From Neurospora tetraspora (Eukaryota > Ascomycota > Sordariomycetes > Sordariales > Sordariaceae): a DNA stretch of 64,000 nucleotides. The position numbers and the translations under genes are program-made. The stretch is from positions 6,510,001-6,574,000 of the forward strand of contig NW_026944383.1 of assembly GCF_033439725.1 (NCBI RefSeq). The letters run 5' to 3'. This document shows positions 32,898 through 42,796 of this stretch, one piece after another (position 1 is the first letter of the stretch; every line of letters begins with the position of its first letter). Under the pieces are notes generated by a model. That model was given only the letters and a program-made list of their open reading frames with translations, had not been told where the DNA came from and did no database searches.

Positions 32898-33986
32898 TCA
32901 ATTATTGAACTCATCCTTCTTAGCCCAGCGAGAGCCCGCTAAGCCCTTGTTTCCGAAAGGGAGCGGGTTCTCCATTTTCGCTCTGGGGGTCTCATGGTCG
33001 GCGGCCTGGTATAACGATTCACCAGGGGCATTGTCCTGAGATCCCAGTTGGTAAGCAAGTGTTTCAAATAACGTAGACATTAGGTGTTTTTTTAGGCAGT
33101 AACTATACCTTCTGCTCTTTACCATCCTTCTTCGGAGATTCAGCAAAGAAAGCCGCCACAGCGGCGTCCTCCTCGGGGGTCGGACCGTACTTCTTGGTGT
33201 AGCGGTACTGGGCTTTGGTCTTTGAGGTTGATGTTGTCGAAATCGGAGGGACGAAAGGCGCTCTATCCTTTGACTCCTCCTTCTTGGCCCAGCGTGAGCC
33301 CGCTAAGCCCTTATTTCCGAAAGGGAGCGGGTTCTCCATTCTCGCCCTGGGTGTATCGTGGTCGGCGGCTTGGTAAAACGATTCACCGTTGTCCTGAGAT
33401 CCCAATTGGTAAGTAGGTGTTTTAAATAATATAGACATTGGGTATTGTTTTTTTTAATTATAGGTACCTTCTGCTCTTTATCATTCTTCGAAGATTCGGC
33501 AAAAAAACGCCCTTACGGCGGCGTCCTCCTCGGGAGTAGGACCAAACTTCTTGGAGTAGCGGTACTGGGCTTTGGCCTTTGAGGTTGATGTTGTCGAAAT
33601 CTGAGGGACGAAAGGAGCTCTATCTTTTGACTCCTCTTTGGGGCTGGTAGCCCAGCGAGAGGCACTTAGGCCTTTGGCACCCGCAGGAAGCGGGTTTTCC
33701 ATCTTTGTCCTGGGGGTATCATAGTCGGCTGGCGTATAGCCCGACTTCTCGTCGTTCTAAGATCCGAGTAAGCAATAGGTTTAAGAAGTTTGTACTCTGG
33801 CTTCTACCGTGGTGATCGTACCTTTCTTTCGTTGGATTTTGGAGATTCCGAATAGAAGGTCCGGAACTCGTCAACTGCGGCCTGCTCCTCGCGAGACAGA
33901 GAGAGATGCTTCTTGAAATTCGTGGGCTTTTTTCCCTTTGGCTTATAGCCGTTGGGGTTCGCCTTGGAGATTGAGTTGGGTGCCAT
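32898..33986 (-). pseudogene. Type B protein B2 with tandem duplicated exons and one frameshift
   Basis: Four exons: 33986-33822, 33756-33468, 33393-33109, 33035-32898, all phase 0. Exon 1: MAPNSISKANPNGYKPKGKK and LSREEQAAVDEFRTFYSESP. Exons 2 and 3 are tandem duplicates: DTPRxKMENPLP, GLxxSRWA, KEESKDRAPFVPxISTTSTS, then KK(F/Y)GPTPEEDAAVxAFF. Exon 4: QAADHETPRAKMENPLPFGN and GLAGSRWAKKDE. The introns between them are homologous too. Exon 2 has one extra T in a T7 run (33501-33507), giving 289 bp instead of 288 and shifting the frame after AVRAFF. Without that base about 295 residues would be encoded. It could be a decayed allele, a slippage site or a sequencing error in a homopolymer. Confidence 0.75.
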
Positions 33987-36518
33987 TTCGAGATGCTGTA
34001 GCTGTTCGTGTAGCGAGTTGATGCTTTGGTCCTTGAGAGGTTTTGAGACAGGCAAGAAGAATAATCTGTGTCTTTTGCGGTGAGAATGTGAGAAATGGCG
34101 AGAGGTCTGGAGGTTATGATGGTGGTGGAAGAAAATAACTGGCGAAAGATCAGAAGAGAGAGGTTTAATTTATACTGCTGAACCATTGGAAAAAACCACC
34201 AAGGCAGGATATGTGAGAAATAAATGCAACGGACTTCCGTAGTCCTTTGGCGTGTGTGCATTGCATTTATTTTCACAAAACCTGCAGGGCCGCGTTTCTT
34301 CTCTCACTGTCTGCAGTATTCGGAGTCTATACAGCGGTTTTTATGCTGTTGACAGTGAAGAACGGCTTGCATTTGCATCTCCCGCAGTATGAATTAGAAG
34401 TTCTGACTCCTTTTTTAACCTAGCTTAGCATCACTGCCAGACGTTTGGTATGCCGTTATGCATGACCAAAGTTTCGGACTTTTGTGATCAAGACAGTACG
34501 GCATATACATGCTTTTTCGTGCAGTAAATCCAGTATTGCCACCCTTTGACGCCCGCTGCGCCCTGTAAGCTTCGGGGAGAAAACTGTCGGGCTATTGTTA
34601 ATATGCAAGAACGTCGAGTGGCAATAAAAAGCAGGAGCTGCCTATGATCACGAAAGTAGCGGGAGGAGATACGAATATCCAAACCCGGCAACTGGATACT
34701 GACGGGATGCACGAGAGAATCCGCGTCCGAATTTTGCCTTTGGGGGGTAGCTGTGGAGATTTCTGTATGATATAGGCGTTGGATCAAGGTCTTTCTCTTG
34801 TTTGATTGGATGTAGAGTCAGAAAACGATGACACTCTCTCCGAATCGCTCATGATTAGAAGAATGACTTTTAGTGACCGCGGGCCCAATAACCGCACGCT
34901 CATCATCCATCATTCTGCCATGTATGGAGGCTTGGGAGAGGCAAGGTGGTGAACCATTACAGGGTATCGAAGGGAGTATCACAAGAAAGTATAGGGTGGT
35001 TGACCAAATTCAAGATGATTAGGGATGAAGTAGCGATGATCTTGCACCGCGGAACTTTCGTGTGGTCCAGTATCGAAGCAGAAGGAATCCCATGAGGCTT
35101 TTATATGCGAATAGAGATCGGTAAGAGGGATGAGAAGATCAAACATGACTTCCACAATGTTGATCCTCCGCGGAGGTGGTTCTGGCACCTGGTTTTCCAT
35201 GACAAAAGGATTACAGGAAACTAGATGTGTTTGACTGAAGACACTGAACAAACGACCAAACAGCAAGTGGTTGAGTGGTAGCCGACACGATTAACTGAAA
35301 AGGGGAAGCTCACCATACTGAAGGACCAAGCAAGTGATGATGAACAGGAATTTAGGACACGGAAGTCGACCAACCTCTGAACTTGATACAATGATGGACT
35401 TGGCTCCATGTTTGACAGCTCGCAGCTTTTGCATGTGTCAATAACCTGGAGAGACCAAAAAAGTATGTATCAGACCGAGTCGCGCTTTTGGAATGCCGAT
35501 CGACCAAACCCCGCCAGCCCCGTCGAGCACAGCGACGGGCGCAGCCCAGCATCACCGTGGACTTTCGACATCTTTCTAGGGAGAGAATGATTTGGGAAAT
35601 GAACCCGGAGTACCATGGAACGGCGAGATTGAGTGTCACATAATGAAGGTTGTGTCTCAATCCCAAAGCAAAAAAAGCGAAAGCGTGGATGACGAGAAGG
35701 GGAAGAGAAGAAGCTCAATGCAAGGTCCAGGTACATGCCTTGGTGTTCGATAAGACAATCGATAAGATAAGACGACACATGCACGGACCCTGCCGAATGA
35801 TCCACCAATCAGAGCAAAGTCTCTTGCCTAATCGGGCCTGATAAGATAAGGCTAGTACTGCGTACCTCTACGACTGACGAGACCTCAACGCCGCACCGAC
35901 AGACGGCACCGTCACCAGCTGTTCACGAAGGCCTTGATGAAAGTTACGAAAAAGTGGACGGCCCAAATCAGCTGTCGGTTACCGACTATACAATCAGCTG
36001 CCATATGTTCTGATCTGCCTCCGGACTTCCGACATCAATTTGGCCCCCGATCACCCCGACGCCTGGACCGCGGTCAGCAGCGACGCCCATAGAAAAGAGC
36101 ACAATAGCACTCACGATAAATACCGCCGCTGAGATGGCAGAACACGCTCCATTTAATTGCCCGTTGGTTTGACAGAGATTGATGCACGTTCGAACACCGA
36201 TCCACTGAAGGCATAAGACACAGGTTCAAATTGACGAAAGAGGTTTGATTGAAGACGAAAAAGGTTTGATTAAAGACGAAAGAGGTTCATTGAAGACGAA
36301 AGCAAAAGCTAGCCGGGCCTTCTCAGATGGAGGCATTATCATCCAAGTTTCCAGCTAAACCCAAACGCCAAACGCCTACCTTCCCTCCCTGAACAGTTCT
36401 AATCTCAGAGTCCATGCTTACCAGAAAAGGCAGAAAAGCAGAAAAGCCACAGACCGGCTTGCCTAGTCGCAATGAAACAAAACCGCAAATCCCTGACTTC
36501 TGTCATTCCCTTGTCCCT
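33987..36518. other. Long spacer between B2 and C1
   Basis: No convincing gene. A 73-codon frame at 35200-34979 (minus, MENQVPEPPPRRINIVEVMF...) looks protein-like but has no recognised motif or support. At 36233-36305 there are three to four copies of a ~22-bp unit GAAGACGAAAGAGGTTTGATT. The rest is unremarkable. Confidence 0.4.
34979..35200 (-). CDS. Doubtful 73-residue open frame
   Basis: ATG at 35200. Composition is plausible for a protein (PPPRRINIVEVMFDLLIPL), but it has no homologue I know, no neighbour sharing it, and its length is compatible with chance. Listed only because it is the best frame in 2.5 kb. Confidence 0.2.
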   Translation of the reverse strand: MENQVPEPPPRRINIVEVMFDLLIPLTDLYSHIKASWDSFCFDTGPHESSAVQDHRYFIPNHLEFGQPPYTFL

Positions 36519-37786
36519 TTAGAGCTCCTCCTCATACTGCTCATACTCCTCGTACTTCGGAAGTCCCTGCTGATAATTCTCCTGTGCTTGATGAAGTTGG
36601 GCTCTGGCGATTATGATGGCCTCGTCGGAGGCATGCATCATCATCTGGGCCGCCTGTCTTGAGGCCATGGCAGCAGTCAGGCTCTGCTCGGCCGCCCTGA
36701 TGGCGGCGGTCTTCATCTCCGCTGACTGGTCGGTCTGATGGCTGGTTAACATTCATAGGCCTAGGTGGGTACAGTGATAGGGAATTGCGTACCTCTTCCA
36801 TCTGGGGAGCGGGCTGGATTTGGGCCACGGACTCCATTTTGGTGGCGGGCTTGATTGCCTCGGCGGTTGGATTGTGGGCTTTGGGGGCACACTCCGCAAT
36901 CACGTGGCGGCAGGCGTGGTGCTGGTGACGGGTGTGCTGGCTTGGGCAGCCGTCGTGTTTGTAGCAGCCAGCTCGGCCTTGGTGTTTGAGGCGGCCACAG
37001 AAGGGGAAGCAACCTGGGCGGCGGTAGTATCCTGTGAACTGGTCAGCATACACCAAACATTACGAGGTCCGGAGTGAGCGACAAGGAGATATATACCTTT
37101 TCGATGGCATCTTTAGCAAAGCGAGAATTAGCAAGCCCCTTGGTTGCCTTAGGATACAACGGCTTCGGATCCTCCTCCTCCTTCTTAGCCTAGCATGAGG
37201 CGGCTAGGCCCTTAGCTCCGGGAGGGAGCGGGTTTTCCATCTTTGCCTTGGGTGTGTCGTGGTCGGCTGGTTGGTAATAAAACTGCTCGCCGACCTAAGA
37301 TCCGAGTAAGCAACAGTTCCAAATACTGTGGATACTGGATATTTTCTGGTGACTGTACCTTTTGTTTGTCGATTTCTGGCGACTCGGCAAAGAACGCTTT
37401 TATTGCAGCATCCTCCTCGGCAGAAGGGCGGAACTTCTTGGAGTACGCCTGCTTGCTATTCCCCTTCTGGAAATACTTGACGTTGGTGTTGGGCGGAGGC
37501 CAATCGTACCACAGGTTGTACTGGGCTCGGGGGAAATACTCTGCAATGACCTCGTTTCTGATTTCGCGGGATAACAATTGTAGTTTGCAGAGTGCTTCTT
37601 GCTGAGCCTTGAAGTAGTCTCTGCATCTGAACAAAGGCGGAAAGTTTTCATTAACCCAGTAGTGCTCCTCGTTAACGGTCCATACGTCGCGGTAGATATA
37701 GAACATAACCTCGGGAGGGTGATGAATTCGCGAGACGTGAGTATGGACTCCATCTTGAGAGAGGTACTGCTTTGAGAATTTGCCAT
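36519..37786 (-). pseudogene. C1, B-plus-coiled-coil chimera with TAG and a frameshift
   Basis: The family-type ATG is at 37786, but the frame that carries the domains starts at ATG 37706. Exon 37706-37359: a MFYIYRDVWTVNEEHYW... block with LQLLSREIRNEVIAEYFPRA (vaguely 2EXR/F-box-like), then KKFRPSAEEDAAIKAFFAES. Exon 37294-37097: QPADHDTPKAKMENPLPPGA, GLAASC, TAG at 37190-37192, AKKEEEDPKP, KGLANSRFAKDAIEK. Exon 37031-36793: Ala/Thr-rich, one base short (239 bp), so it hits TGA at 36900-36902. Exon 36734-36519: AIRAAEQSLTAAMASRQAAQ and MMMHASDEAIIIARAQLHQA, an Ala-rich coiled coil shared with C2. All splice sites are good. Paralogues have TGG (Trp) at the TAG (SRWAKKE). Confidence 0.65.
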
Positions 37787-37904
37787 TTTGAAATGTTGTG
37801 AATGTTCGTGAATTGGTCGAAGATTTCAGATGAGTTGGTAAAGAAAAGAAAGGAAAGGGGAAGAGAAGGAAGTGGGTGTGTAAGTTTTTATAGGTGCCCT
37901 GAGA

Positions 37905-38015
37905 ACCACCACGAATATCCGGAAATTCATGGCGGCGGCGGACCAATGCTTCTTCGCCCGAGCATGCAATGGTTTGAGCAATGCATGGACCGGATATGTC
38001 GGTGATCTGATTGCG
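37905..38015. repeat. Promoter block duplicated at 41003-41112
   Basis: About 110 bp are clearly homologous between the regions upstream of C1 and C2. Shared landmarks: GAGAACCACCACGAATATCCGG, then ACCAA(T/C)GCTTC(T/G)TC, CATGCAA(T/A)GGTTTGAGCAATG and GGA(C/T)CGGATATGT(C/T)GGTGA. Each is adjacent to a TATAAAA on the minus strand (about 37887 and 40994). A conserved promoter unit, not a coding exon. Confidence 0.85.
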
Positions 38016-38572
38016 TTCGGTGACGGCCGATGGCTTGGCTCGCTCAGTGTCTTCGGCGAAGAAGCCCTTCTTCCCAGCCTGTGGGCTTGCGTGTTAGTGG
38101 AACTTGCTTCCTCAGTAATGGCCCTGGGAAGCTGCTTACCTTTCATGGCCTCATACTCTTTCTCTCCTCCACGGAACCAGTCTTGGACTTCTTCGTCCGT
38201 CCATGCTCCCATTGCTCTGAGGGAGGTACCCCTCTTTGCCCTGGGTGTATCGTGGTCGGCGGCTTGGTAAGACGATTCACCATTATCCTAAGATCCCATT
38301 TGGTAAGTAAGTGTTTCAGATAATATAGACATTGATTGGGTGTTTTTTGGGCAGTGACTATACCTTTTGCTCTTTATACTTCTTTGGAGACTCGGCAAAA
38401 AACGCCTTCACGGCGGCGTCCTCATCGGGAGTAGGACCAATCTTCTTAGTGTACTGGGCTTTGCCGTTTCCCTTATTAGAAGGCTTCTTGGCAAAGCGAG
38501 AGTGAGCGAGCCCTTTGGTTCCCTTAGGAAGTAGCCGCTTTTTGTCCTCCTCCTTGGGGCTGGTAGCCTTCC
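37990..38572 (-). pseudogene. E, 5'-truncated chimeric B/A-type member
   Basis: Exon 38571-38364: TSPKEEDKKRLLPKG, GLAHSRFAKKPSNKGNGKAQ, KKIGPTPDEDAAVKAFFAES (type B). Exon 38287-38140: DNGESSYQAADHDTPRAKRG runs directly into MGAWTDEEVQDWFRGGEKEY, the acidic helix of type A/C. A B-type and an A-type exon are thus fused in one exon. This exon is 148 bp, so the next exon (AGKKGFFAEDTERAKPSAVT, from 38078) is read out of frame and stops early. No first exon exists: gene F ends only 20 bp upstream. Probably a broken remnant, useful as a record of exon fusion. Confidence 0.65.
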
Positions 38573-38594
38573 TTTGACAGGGTTTCGGCGGCTA

Positions 38595-38938
38595 TCAACG
38601 CCCGTCATTTCCCATATCAATTCGAGCGTCACTAGGTGTATTAGGAGTTGTAGGCTGTTCGGGTGCATTCGGGGTTGCGGGCTGTTCAAACGGCGCTAGG
38701 GCCGGGTTTTGACTGGATTCTCGGTTAGCATATTCCAACACAGTTCGAGATATGGCAAACAATGAATAGGAATGAAGTCAACTTACAAGACCCAGAATGG
38801 GTGGTCCCCCCGGAATAACTGCCAAAAGATCGCAAGGGCTATCAGTATGACGATACCCAAAACTGCGGCACGCCTTAAGGCGTCCTCGGCGAATCCGAAC
38901 ACCGTCACGATTTTACTTTGAAGATAACATTGTGTCAT
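38595..38938 (-). CDS. Small single-pass membrane protein F
   Basis: Exons 38938-38787 and 38712-38595; the 74-bp intron has GTAAGT, GCTAAC and CAG. The product is 89 residues. A short N-terminus MTQCYLQSKIVTVFGFAEDA leads into a hydrophobic span of about 18 residues (AAVLGIVILIALAIFWQLF), then FRGDHPFWV and a Pro/Thr-rich tail with repeated APEQPTTPNTP. Not related to the modular family by sequence although it lies inside the cluster. No family recognised. The splice junction restores an open frame, which supports the model. Confidence 0.65.
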
Positions 38939-39710
38939 CGCCGTTTGGTGGTTGAAATGGTTGAGAACATCACGTGGAGGCACTGTCCGGATATGTTCAG
39001 TGCCGATGAGGTTGTTGGGATGAGAAAAAAAAAAGAAGAAAAAAAAGAAAAAAAAGAAGAAAAAGATAAAAAAGACTGAATGAAAAGCAAATTATGTAAG
39101 AAGAAAAGGTCAGATGATGCGAAAGATCTGGAAAAAAGTGCTTGATGCTGGAGAGAAAAAGAGACCGGCGAAAAGGGCTGGGGAGGCCCAGATTATATAC
39201 ATGTCCTTTCTGCCCCTCCCAGCTCCCAATCAGCCATGTGTCTTGTGGCCGACAATGGCTTCCTCCCTTCCAGAAGTCTGTTTGGCAATGCCCACTTTCC
39301 TTCCAGTTGGTGGAGTCTTTCCTGGACTGGTGCTGGCCTCTTTCCTGTAAGTTACGGGGGGTTCATTCAATATACTGGGCTAGCGTAATGGACCATTTGT
39401 AGCTTCGCCACCGGGAATTATTCTCAAGAAGCTGCGAGTAAATTTCGAGAATGGACGCATGTTAGAACAGCTTCACAATGCAAAAGAGTGGAATGCGGCA
39501 GGCACCCCGACCGGGTATCGATCACCGCGTTAGCTTCCTATGACTCGGTATCCCCCGCTCACTGTCCACTTCGGTAACGACTGACGATCGAATACACATT
39601 CACAGAAGGCACAATATGAAGACGCGAATTCAGCTGTGAAGCAAAGTTCGATTGTAAAAGCGATGAAGAAGCCACTTAGGTATTCCCAAACGCCGATGAC
39701 GCCCTAGAGG
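38939..39710. other. Spacer with a purine tract
   Basis: An A/G-only tract at about 39026-39080 (AAAAAAGAAG-like) lies upstream of gene F, probably in its promoter. No gene found. Confidence 0.45.
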
Positions 39711-40054
39711 TATTCTCTTTCCCAAGCAAAAAAGTCAAATCGGATGCAACAGCCACATGCTGGCCTGCTAGCTACCCTGGCCGGGTCTCCCATCCGTAAC
39801 CGCTTCCATTGCCACCTAGGCAGGCTCTTCAGAGCTCCCCCTCCTCCTCCTCCTCCTCCTTCAAATTGGGTTGAGGTTGTATTCTCTTTCCCAAGCAAAA
39901 AAGTCAAATCGTGGTTGGTTGAATGCAACAGCCACATGCTGGCCTGCTAGCTACCCTGGCCGGGTCTCCCATCCGTCTAACCGCTTCCATTGCCACCTAG
40001 GCAGGCTCTTCAGAGCTCCTCCTCCTCTTCCTCCTCCTGCAAATCGGGCTGAGT
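39711..40054. repeat. Tandem duplication of the C2 3' end, period ~169 bp
   Basis: Copies at about 39711-39879 and 39880-40054 share TATTCTCTTTCCCAAGCAAA, CAACAGCCACATGCTGGCCT, AGCTACCCTGGCCGGGTCTC and the CTC-rich stretch that encodes the final Glu run of C2. Related sequence (AACAGCCACATGCCGGCCTG) also follows gene D at about 42773, so the same 3' flank served at least two genes. Confidence 0.85.
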
Positions 40055-40850
40055 TTGGGTCCGCGCGAGCAACAGTTGTGCCTTTGCGGCAATCACGGCA
40101 TCCTCTGATGCCTGCAACATCTTCTGGGCTGCGTATTTGGCCGCCTCGGCCGCAGCGAGACTTTGCTCTGCTAGGAGGACGGCCCGGGTCTTGGCCTCAC
40201 TGCAGTGGTTGTTGTTTGGGGTCTTGGTCTCGTTCTTTTGGCTAGCGGGGGTATTGATGCCGTTGGTATGGCCATTCTGGAGACTGGTTAGCATTCAAAC
40301 TTCACAAGATCAGATGTTGACAAGCATGTAGGGACGTATTTACCTTGGGGGAGGGGGTTTCGGTCTTGACCACAGGCTTGGTAGCCTCGTTGATGGGGCT
40401 TCCAGCCTTGGGGGACGCGGCTTCAACCTTGGGCTCAGGAGTGCTCAAACCGGTCTGGATATTATTGTTGTTGTCCGGATTGTGTCTAGAAGCTCCCAAC
40501 CCACGGACCGGAGTGGCCTGGCCGTTATTGGCCGGATTATGTATGGAAGCCGCCAAGCCGGGGCAGAGCTGGAGCTCTCCCTTGGGAGCGACGGGCTCGG
40601 CAGGCTCGGAGAAGAAGGTGTTCTACAAAGTAGGACATTTCAGTTAGCAAGGGTGTTGGAAAGCAACTAATGGAAGGGATCATACCAAGGGCATCTTCTT
40701 TGCTTCTTCAAACCAATTGTCGACCTCCTCCTGGGTCATCTCGGTGTCCAGGCGATCCTTGGCAGGGCCTCGGTAGTTCCAGTCACGCTTCTTGCGACCG
40801 CCACCATTAGCACCGCCGCGCTTCTGGTATCTGTTGTTGGTAGAGGACAT
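40010..40850 (-). CDS. Type C modular protein C2
   Basis: Three exons, 40850-40686, 40622-40344, 40276-40010, both introns phase 0; 236 residues. Exon 1: MSSTNNRYQKRGGANGGGRK and the acidic helix MTQEEVDNWFEEAKK. Exon 2: NTFFSEPAEPVAPKGELQLC with two copies of a GLxASxHNP motif (GLAASIHNPANN, GLGASRHNPDNN), which echo GLxNSMHA of type A. Exon 3: AVLLAEQSLAAAEAAKYAAQ and KMLQASEDAVIAAKAQLLLA, an Ala-rich coiled coil, then an acidic end EEEEEEEL. Intact. It links the A, B and C modules in one functional gene. Confidence 0.85.
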
Positions 40851-41737
40851 TGTGAATGTTTGTTGGTGATTGAGTAATAGTGGGGGGTCGAGAGTATCTA
40901 GATGTTCAACTTGGAAGATCTCTGGTGAGTAATGACTGAAGTTGGTAAAAGAAAGAAAAGAAGGGGAAGAGAATCAAGTCGGTGAGTGGGTTTTTATACC
41001 ACGTAGGTGAGAACCACCACGAATATCCGGGAATGCGTGGCGCAGGCCAACCAACGCTTCGTCACCCGGGCATGCAAAGGTTTGAGCAATGTATGGATCG
41101 GATATGTTGGTGAAGTAAAATAAGTGAAGGCGCAGAAGGTTCTGGTTACGGACATGCAATTCACCACGCCGGTGCATACGAAGCCTCAAGGTTCTGTGCA
41201 GAAAAGGAGGTACAATATATAATGCGGCCACCGTGCAGTTAATGGTGCATAGAGGTCAAGTATGCCGGCCCAAACATTCAGGTTAAGGTAGGTACCTATC
41301 TCCCATCTCCGTTTCACCCGACGTCCCTTTGCCTGCCCGCTTTCCTGAACCTCAACAGAGGTATTCACATGCCTCTGACCTTTGCCAATATCTTGTTGAT
41401 CTCGTGACAGGTAGAGATCCGGTCAACCTGTTGATTCTTCATGCCATATCGAAGGGTGACTGTGTTCATGTTGGCCGTAGCATGTAATAGGTACATTTCG
41501 CCACTCGAGATACATTGCATCAACACTACCTGTAGAGGTGAGTCACTCTGAGTTTTTCTGGACAGAAATTTGTTCACTTGCGTCGCTGTTATGTGCTTCC
41601 CCCTCGTAGGGTGCAAGTCAGCCTCTTGCTATACCTCTATGCAGAGGTATTCTAGGTATGCTGCGTGTAGATGCCGCTCACCGAACGCACGAGGATTATG
41701 ATTCCGCCAGGCAGCTTCTTTGATACACCATAGTTGT
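40851..41737. other. C2 promoter and spacer
   Basis: Holds the promoter copy 41003-41112 with TATAAAA at about 40994. GAAGGCGC(A/G)GAAGGTTCTGGTTACGGAC at about 41127-41153 recurs at about 42241-42268, so this flank is itself duplicated. No gene seen. Confidence 0.5.
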
Positions 41738-41779
41738 TCATTCTGACTCAGTCTCTGTCTGTCTCGGAGCATTCTGCGG

Positions 41780-41860
41780 CTTGCGTATCCTCTTCTCCGC
41801 CTCGCACTTGAGGTCGGCTCCGCGAAATATGGCCCGAACCTCTGCATCTGTGACCTGAGC
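41780..41860 (-). pseudogene. Relic acidic-helix module
   Basis: Minus-strand VTDAEVRAIFRGADLKCEAE KR matches the MTDAEVKxWFxEAExxYEAxKK helix with decayed aromatic positions. No start codon, repeats or partner exon are attached. Upstream is a poly-Leu/Phe frame that is only a translation of an A/G-rich tract. Confidence 0.55.
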
Positions 41861-42796
41861 ACTCCCTCCACAGGGGGAACACTTCCGATCGTTGACACTA
41901 CGTCGGCCGTGGCGACGATGATCTCTAAATATAAGGGAAAAAAAGAAAACGAGAAACAACAGAAGGAAAAGAAGAGGAGGAAAAAAGAACAAAAAAAAAA
42001 AAAAAACAGGCCCGAGCAATATTTGTGATTTTTTTTCGGTTCAACTATGAGCCCAATGCCGCTGCGTTATGTGTTCTTGGTAATCAGATTGTAACCGAGT
42101 AGGTCACGTTCAGGTCAGCGCTAGGAAGAGTGTCAGGGAAGAAGGCGAGGGCACAAAGAGTAGTGGTCAGTCGTAGTGTTACGAGATTTTAGGCACACGA
42201 GATATTGTAAAGTTTGTAATGTTTACGGCGGAGTCACAAGTGAAGGCGCGGAAGGTTCTGGTTACGGACGGATATACCAATCACTACGCCGATATAGGAA
42301 AACTATAAAACGGTTTATTAATAATATATTGCATACTGTATGCCAGACAAAATCTGGCGAGTATCTTCCATCTCAGTTCCACCCTCCGTCCCTTCACCAG
42401 GCGTCCCTCCGTCGTTGACACTACATGTACGCCGACGGTTACCAACATAGGTAATATCAAAATGCTGCGAAATTTGGGATATGTGACTCCACTACAAGGC
42501 TAACATTGCTATTTGTTCTTTCGGATCGGATTATTACGGACCAGTACATGTCAAGGCCTGACAGATAGAAAGCTTTTGAGAAAAAGATGTAGTAAAATTT
42601 GTGATGTTTCCGTACGGCGGAATTATTTTGCCGGTCCCAATGAACTACTATGAACTCGACCAGATTGAAGAAACAATGAAGAAACAACCCTTTATTCCCA
42701 GACACAGATAACACCATCTTCTTTTCCCCAAGAACGAAAGTTTAATAGCTAGTTGGTTAAAAAGTCAAAATAAACAGCCACATGCCGGCCTGTTGG
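41861..42796. other. Spacer with A-tract
   Basis: An A-run at about 41991-42006 and the duplicated flank at 42236-42275. No coding region recognised. Confidence 0.4.

Noticed and set aside
37826-38212. 128-codon minus-strand frame across 37.8-38.2 kb as one protein
   Set aside because: It crosses an intron and the promoter block shared with C2; the conserved DISGPCIAQTIACSGEEAL-like reading is promoter DNA homology, not protein conservation.
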